Below are positions 63,544 through 64,000 of a DNA stretch of 64,000 nucleotides, piece by piece. Numbering within the stretch: position 1 is the stretch's first letter; the number at the start of each line of letters is the position of its first letter. Made by a program: the position numbers and the translations under genes. The stretch lies in the NCBI GenBank assembly GCA_963822985.1, contig CAWGJU010000011.1:97530-161529 (forward strand), written 5' to 3'. Origin of the DNA: Thermohalobaculum sp963822985. GTDB lineage: Bacteria > Pseudomonadota > Alphaproteobacteria > Rhodobacterales > Rhodobacteraceae. Under the pieces are notes generated by a model. The model ran no database searches. It was not told the DNA's origin and saw only the letters and a list, made by a program, of their open reading frames with translations.

Positions 63544-63951
63544 ATGGAGTCCGGCTGCCGGATGGAGGTTCTGGCGGGGCCGACGGGCCGGCGGCGTTGG
63601 CCTGACGAGGTCAAGGGGCGGATCGTTGCCGAGACGCTGGTTGCCGGCGTTACGGTGAACGAAGTGGCGGCGCGTCACGGGCTCTCGCCGCATCACCTGT
63701 CCGAATGGCGCGGCCGGGCGCGGCGCGGGGAGCTGGCGCTGCCGGCGGAGGATGTGCCTGCGTTCGCCATGCTCGAGTTGGAGGTCCCTTCGGCGGCGCC
63801 GCCGCCCGTCGAGGAGGCGCATGCCGGTGCGCCGCCGGAGCCGGACGGGGGCATCGAGATCGTCGTCGCGGGCGTGACGGTGCGCCTGCCGGCCGGGACG
63901 AGCGCCGGGCGCATCGCCGAGATCGCCGCGGCGCTGCGCGGGGCGACGTGA
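63544..63951 (+). CDS. tnpA: IS66 OrfA (TnpA) transposase accessory protein
   Basis: From ATG 63544, with gggag seven bases upstream, the 135-residue product starts MESGCRMEVLAGPTGRRRWP. It has the IS66 OrfA helix-turn-helix DEVKGRIVAETLVAGVTVNE followed by HGLSPHHLSEWRGRARRGEL. The C-terminal segment IVVAGVTVRLPAGTSAGRIA is also typical. The stop overlaps the GTG of the next gene, the normal coupling in IS66. Confidence 0.9.
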   Translation: MESGCRMEVLAGPTGRRRWPDEVKGRIVAETLVAGVTVNEVAARHGLSPHHLSEWRGRARRGELALPAEDVPAFAMLELEVPSAAPPPVEEAHAGAPPEPDGGIEIVVAGVTVRLPAGTSAGRIAEIAAALRGAT

Positions 63952-64000
63952 TCGTTCCCGGCCAGGCCGTCCGCATCGTCGTGGCCACCCGGCCGGTGGA
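63948..64000 (+). CDS. tnpB: IS66 OrfB (TnpB), N-terminal fragment cut by the window edge
   Basis: GTG 63948 overlaps the tnpA stop (GTGA). The visible residues, VIVPGQAVRIVVATRPVD after the start, fit the beginning of IS66 OrfB, a small protein of unknown role required for transposition. The rest of the gene is outside the window. Confidence 0.8.
   Translation, partial: MIVPGQAVRIVVATRPV

Larger units (their letters stand above)
63438..64000 (+). mobile_element. IS66-family insertion sequence, left part (runs off the window)
   Basis: The sequence GTAAGCGGTGCGCAGCCCCC at 63438 has the GTAAGCG start typical of IS66-family terminal inverted repeats. It is followed, as expected, by a leader of about 100 bases and then by the orfA and orfB genes in the plus direction. 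The right end and the large transposase gene lie outside the window, so completeness cannot be judged. Confidence 0.75.

Overview
The window is a high-GC chromosomal segment from an alphaproteobacterium, probably a marine or halophilic member of the Rhodobacterales/Rhodospirillales kind. Support for this: aerobic cobalamin genes (cobS, cobT), an RpoH-type sigma factor, the zinc-ribbon gene / ftsE / ftsX / plsC neighbourhood, the methyltransferase / comF / grxC / nitrilase block, TRAP transport of ectoine, sulfolactate genes and a DmdA-like protein. No rRNA, tRNA or CRISPR array was seen.

Layout. 0-3.1 kb: cobS end, cobT, a short-chain dehydrogenase and a small membrane protein. 3.2-4.8 kb: a transposon graveyard (decayed IS3 element, decayed serine recombinase). 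4.8-13.9 kb: nitrilase-family hydrolase, glutaredoxin, ComF, methyltransferase, agmatinase-family enzyme, amidase, metallo-hydrolase, DUF445 protein and an HMA-like protein. 13.9-18 kb: a minus-strand sulfolactate module (suyA, cupin gene, suyB, slcC, comC) that should turn both sulfolactate enantiomers into pyruvate plus sulfite. 18-24.5 kb: a caspase-like protein that lacks its catalytic cysteine, a YcjF/YcjX pair, truA and a baeRF-type protein. 24.7-33.2 kb: GST, rpoH, DUF72, zinc-ribbon protein, ftsEX, plsC, a CAP-domain protein and accA, with a telomere-like G4 repeat upstream of ftsE.

33.3-45.9 kb is a complete (hydroxy)ectoine uptake and degradation divergon centred on an AsnC/Lrp gene. 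The TRAP transporter uehABC, a Usp protein, eutA, doeA and doeB are on the plus strand; doeC, doeD, eutB and eutC are on the minus strand. It is followed directly on the plus strand by cyanophycinase, cyanophycin synthetase, an extra ATP-grasp ligase and a CocE/S15-type hydrolase (46-53 kb). Ectoine breakdown yields aspartate, one of the two building blocks of cyanophycin, so the region may link osmolyte turnover to nitrogen storage.

53-63.1 kb holds a LysR-controlled module: a semialdehyde-type aldehyde dehydrogenase, an M19 dipeptidase-like protein, a BCCT transporter, an unrecognised protein of about 560 residues and a DUF3726 protein. A second AsnC/Lrp gene, a GcvT/DmdA-like protein and an OsmC protein follow. 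I read this as an uncharacterised betaine-like osmolyte pathway; with the cyanophycin extension it is the best candidate here for something undescribed. An IS66 element begins at 63438 and runs off the right edge.

Many genes at 4.9-10.3, 15-23 and 52-58 kb contain single-base frameshifts inside otherwise conserved proteins, while 24-31 kb and 33-52 kb are almost free of them. I treat most of these as likely sequence errors and annotate the whole gene span; real decay is clear only in the transposon island.
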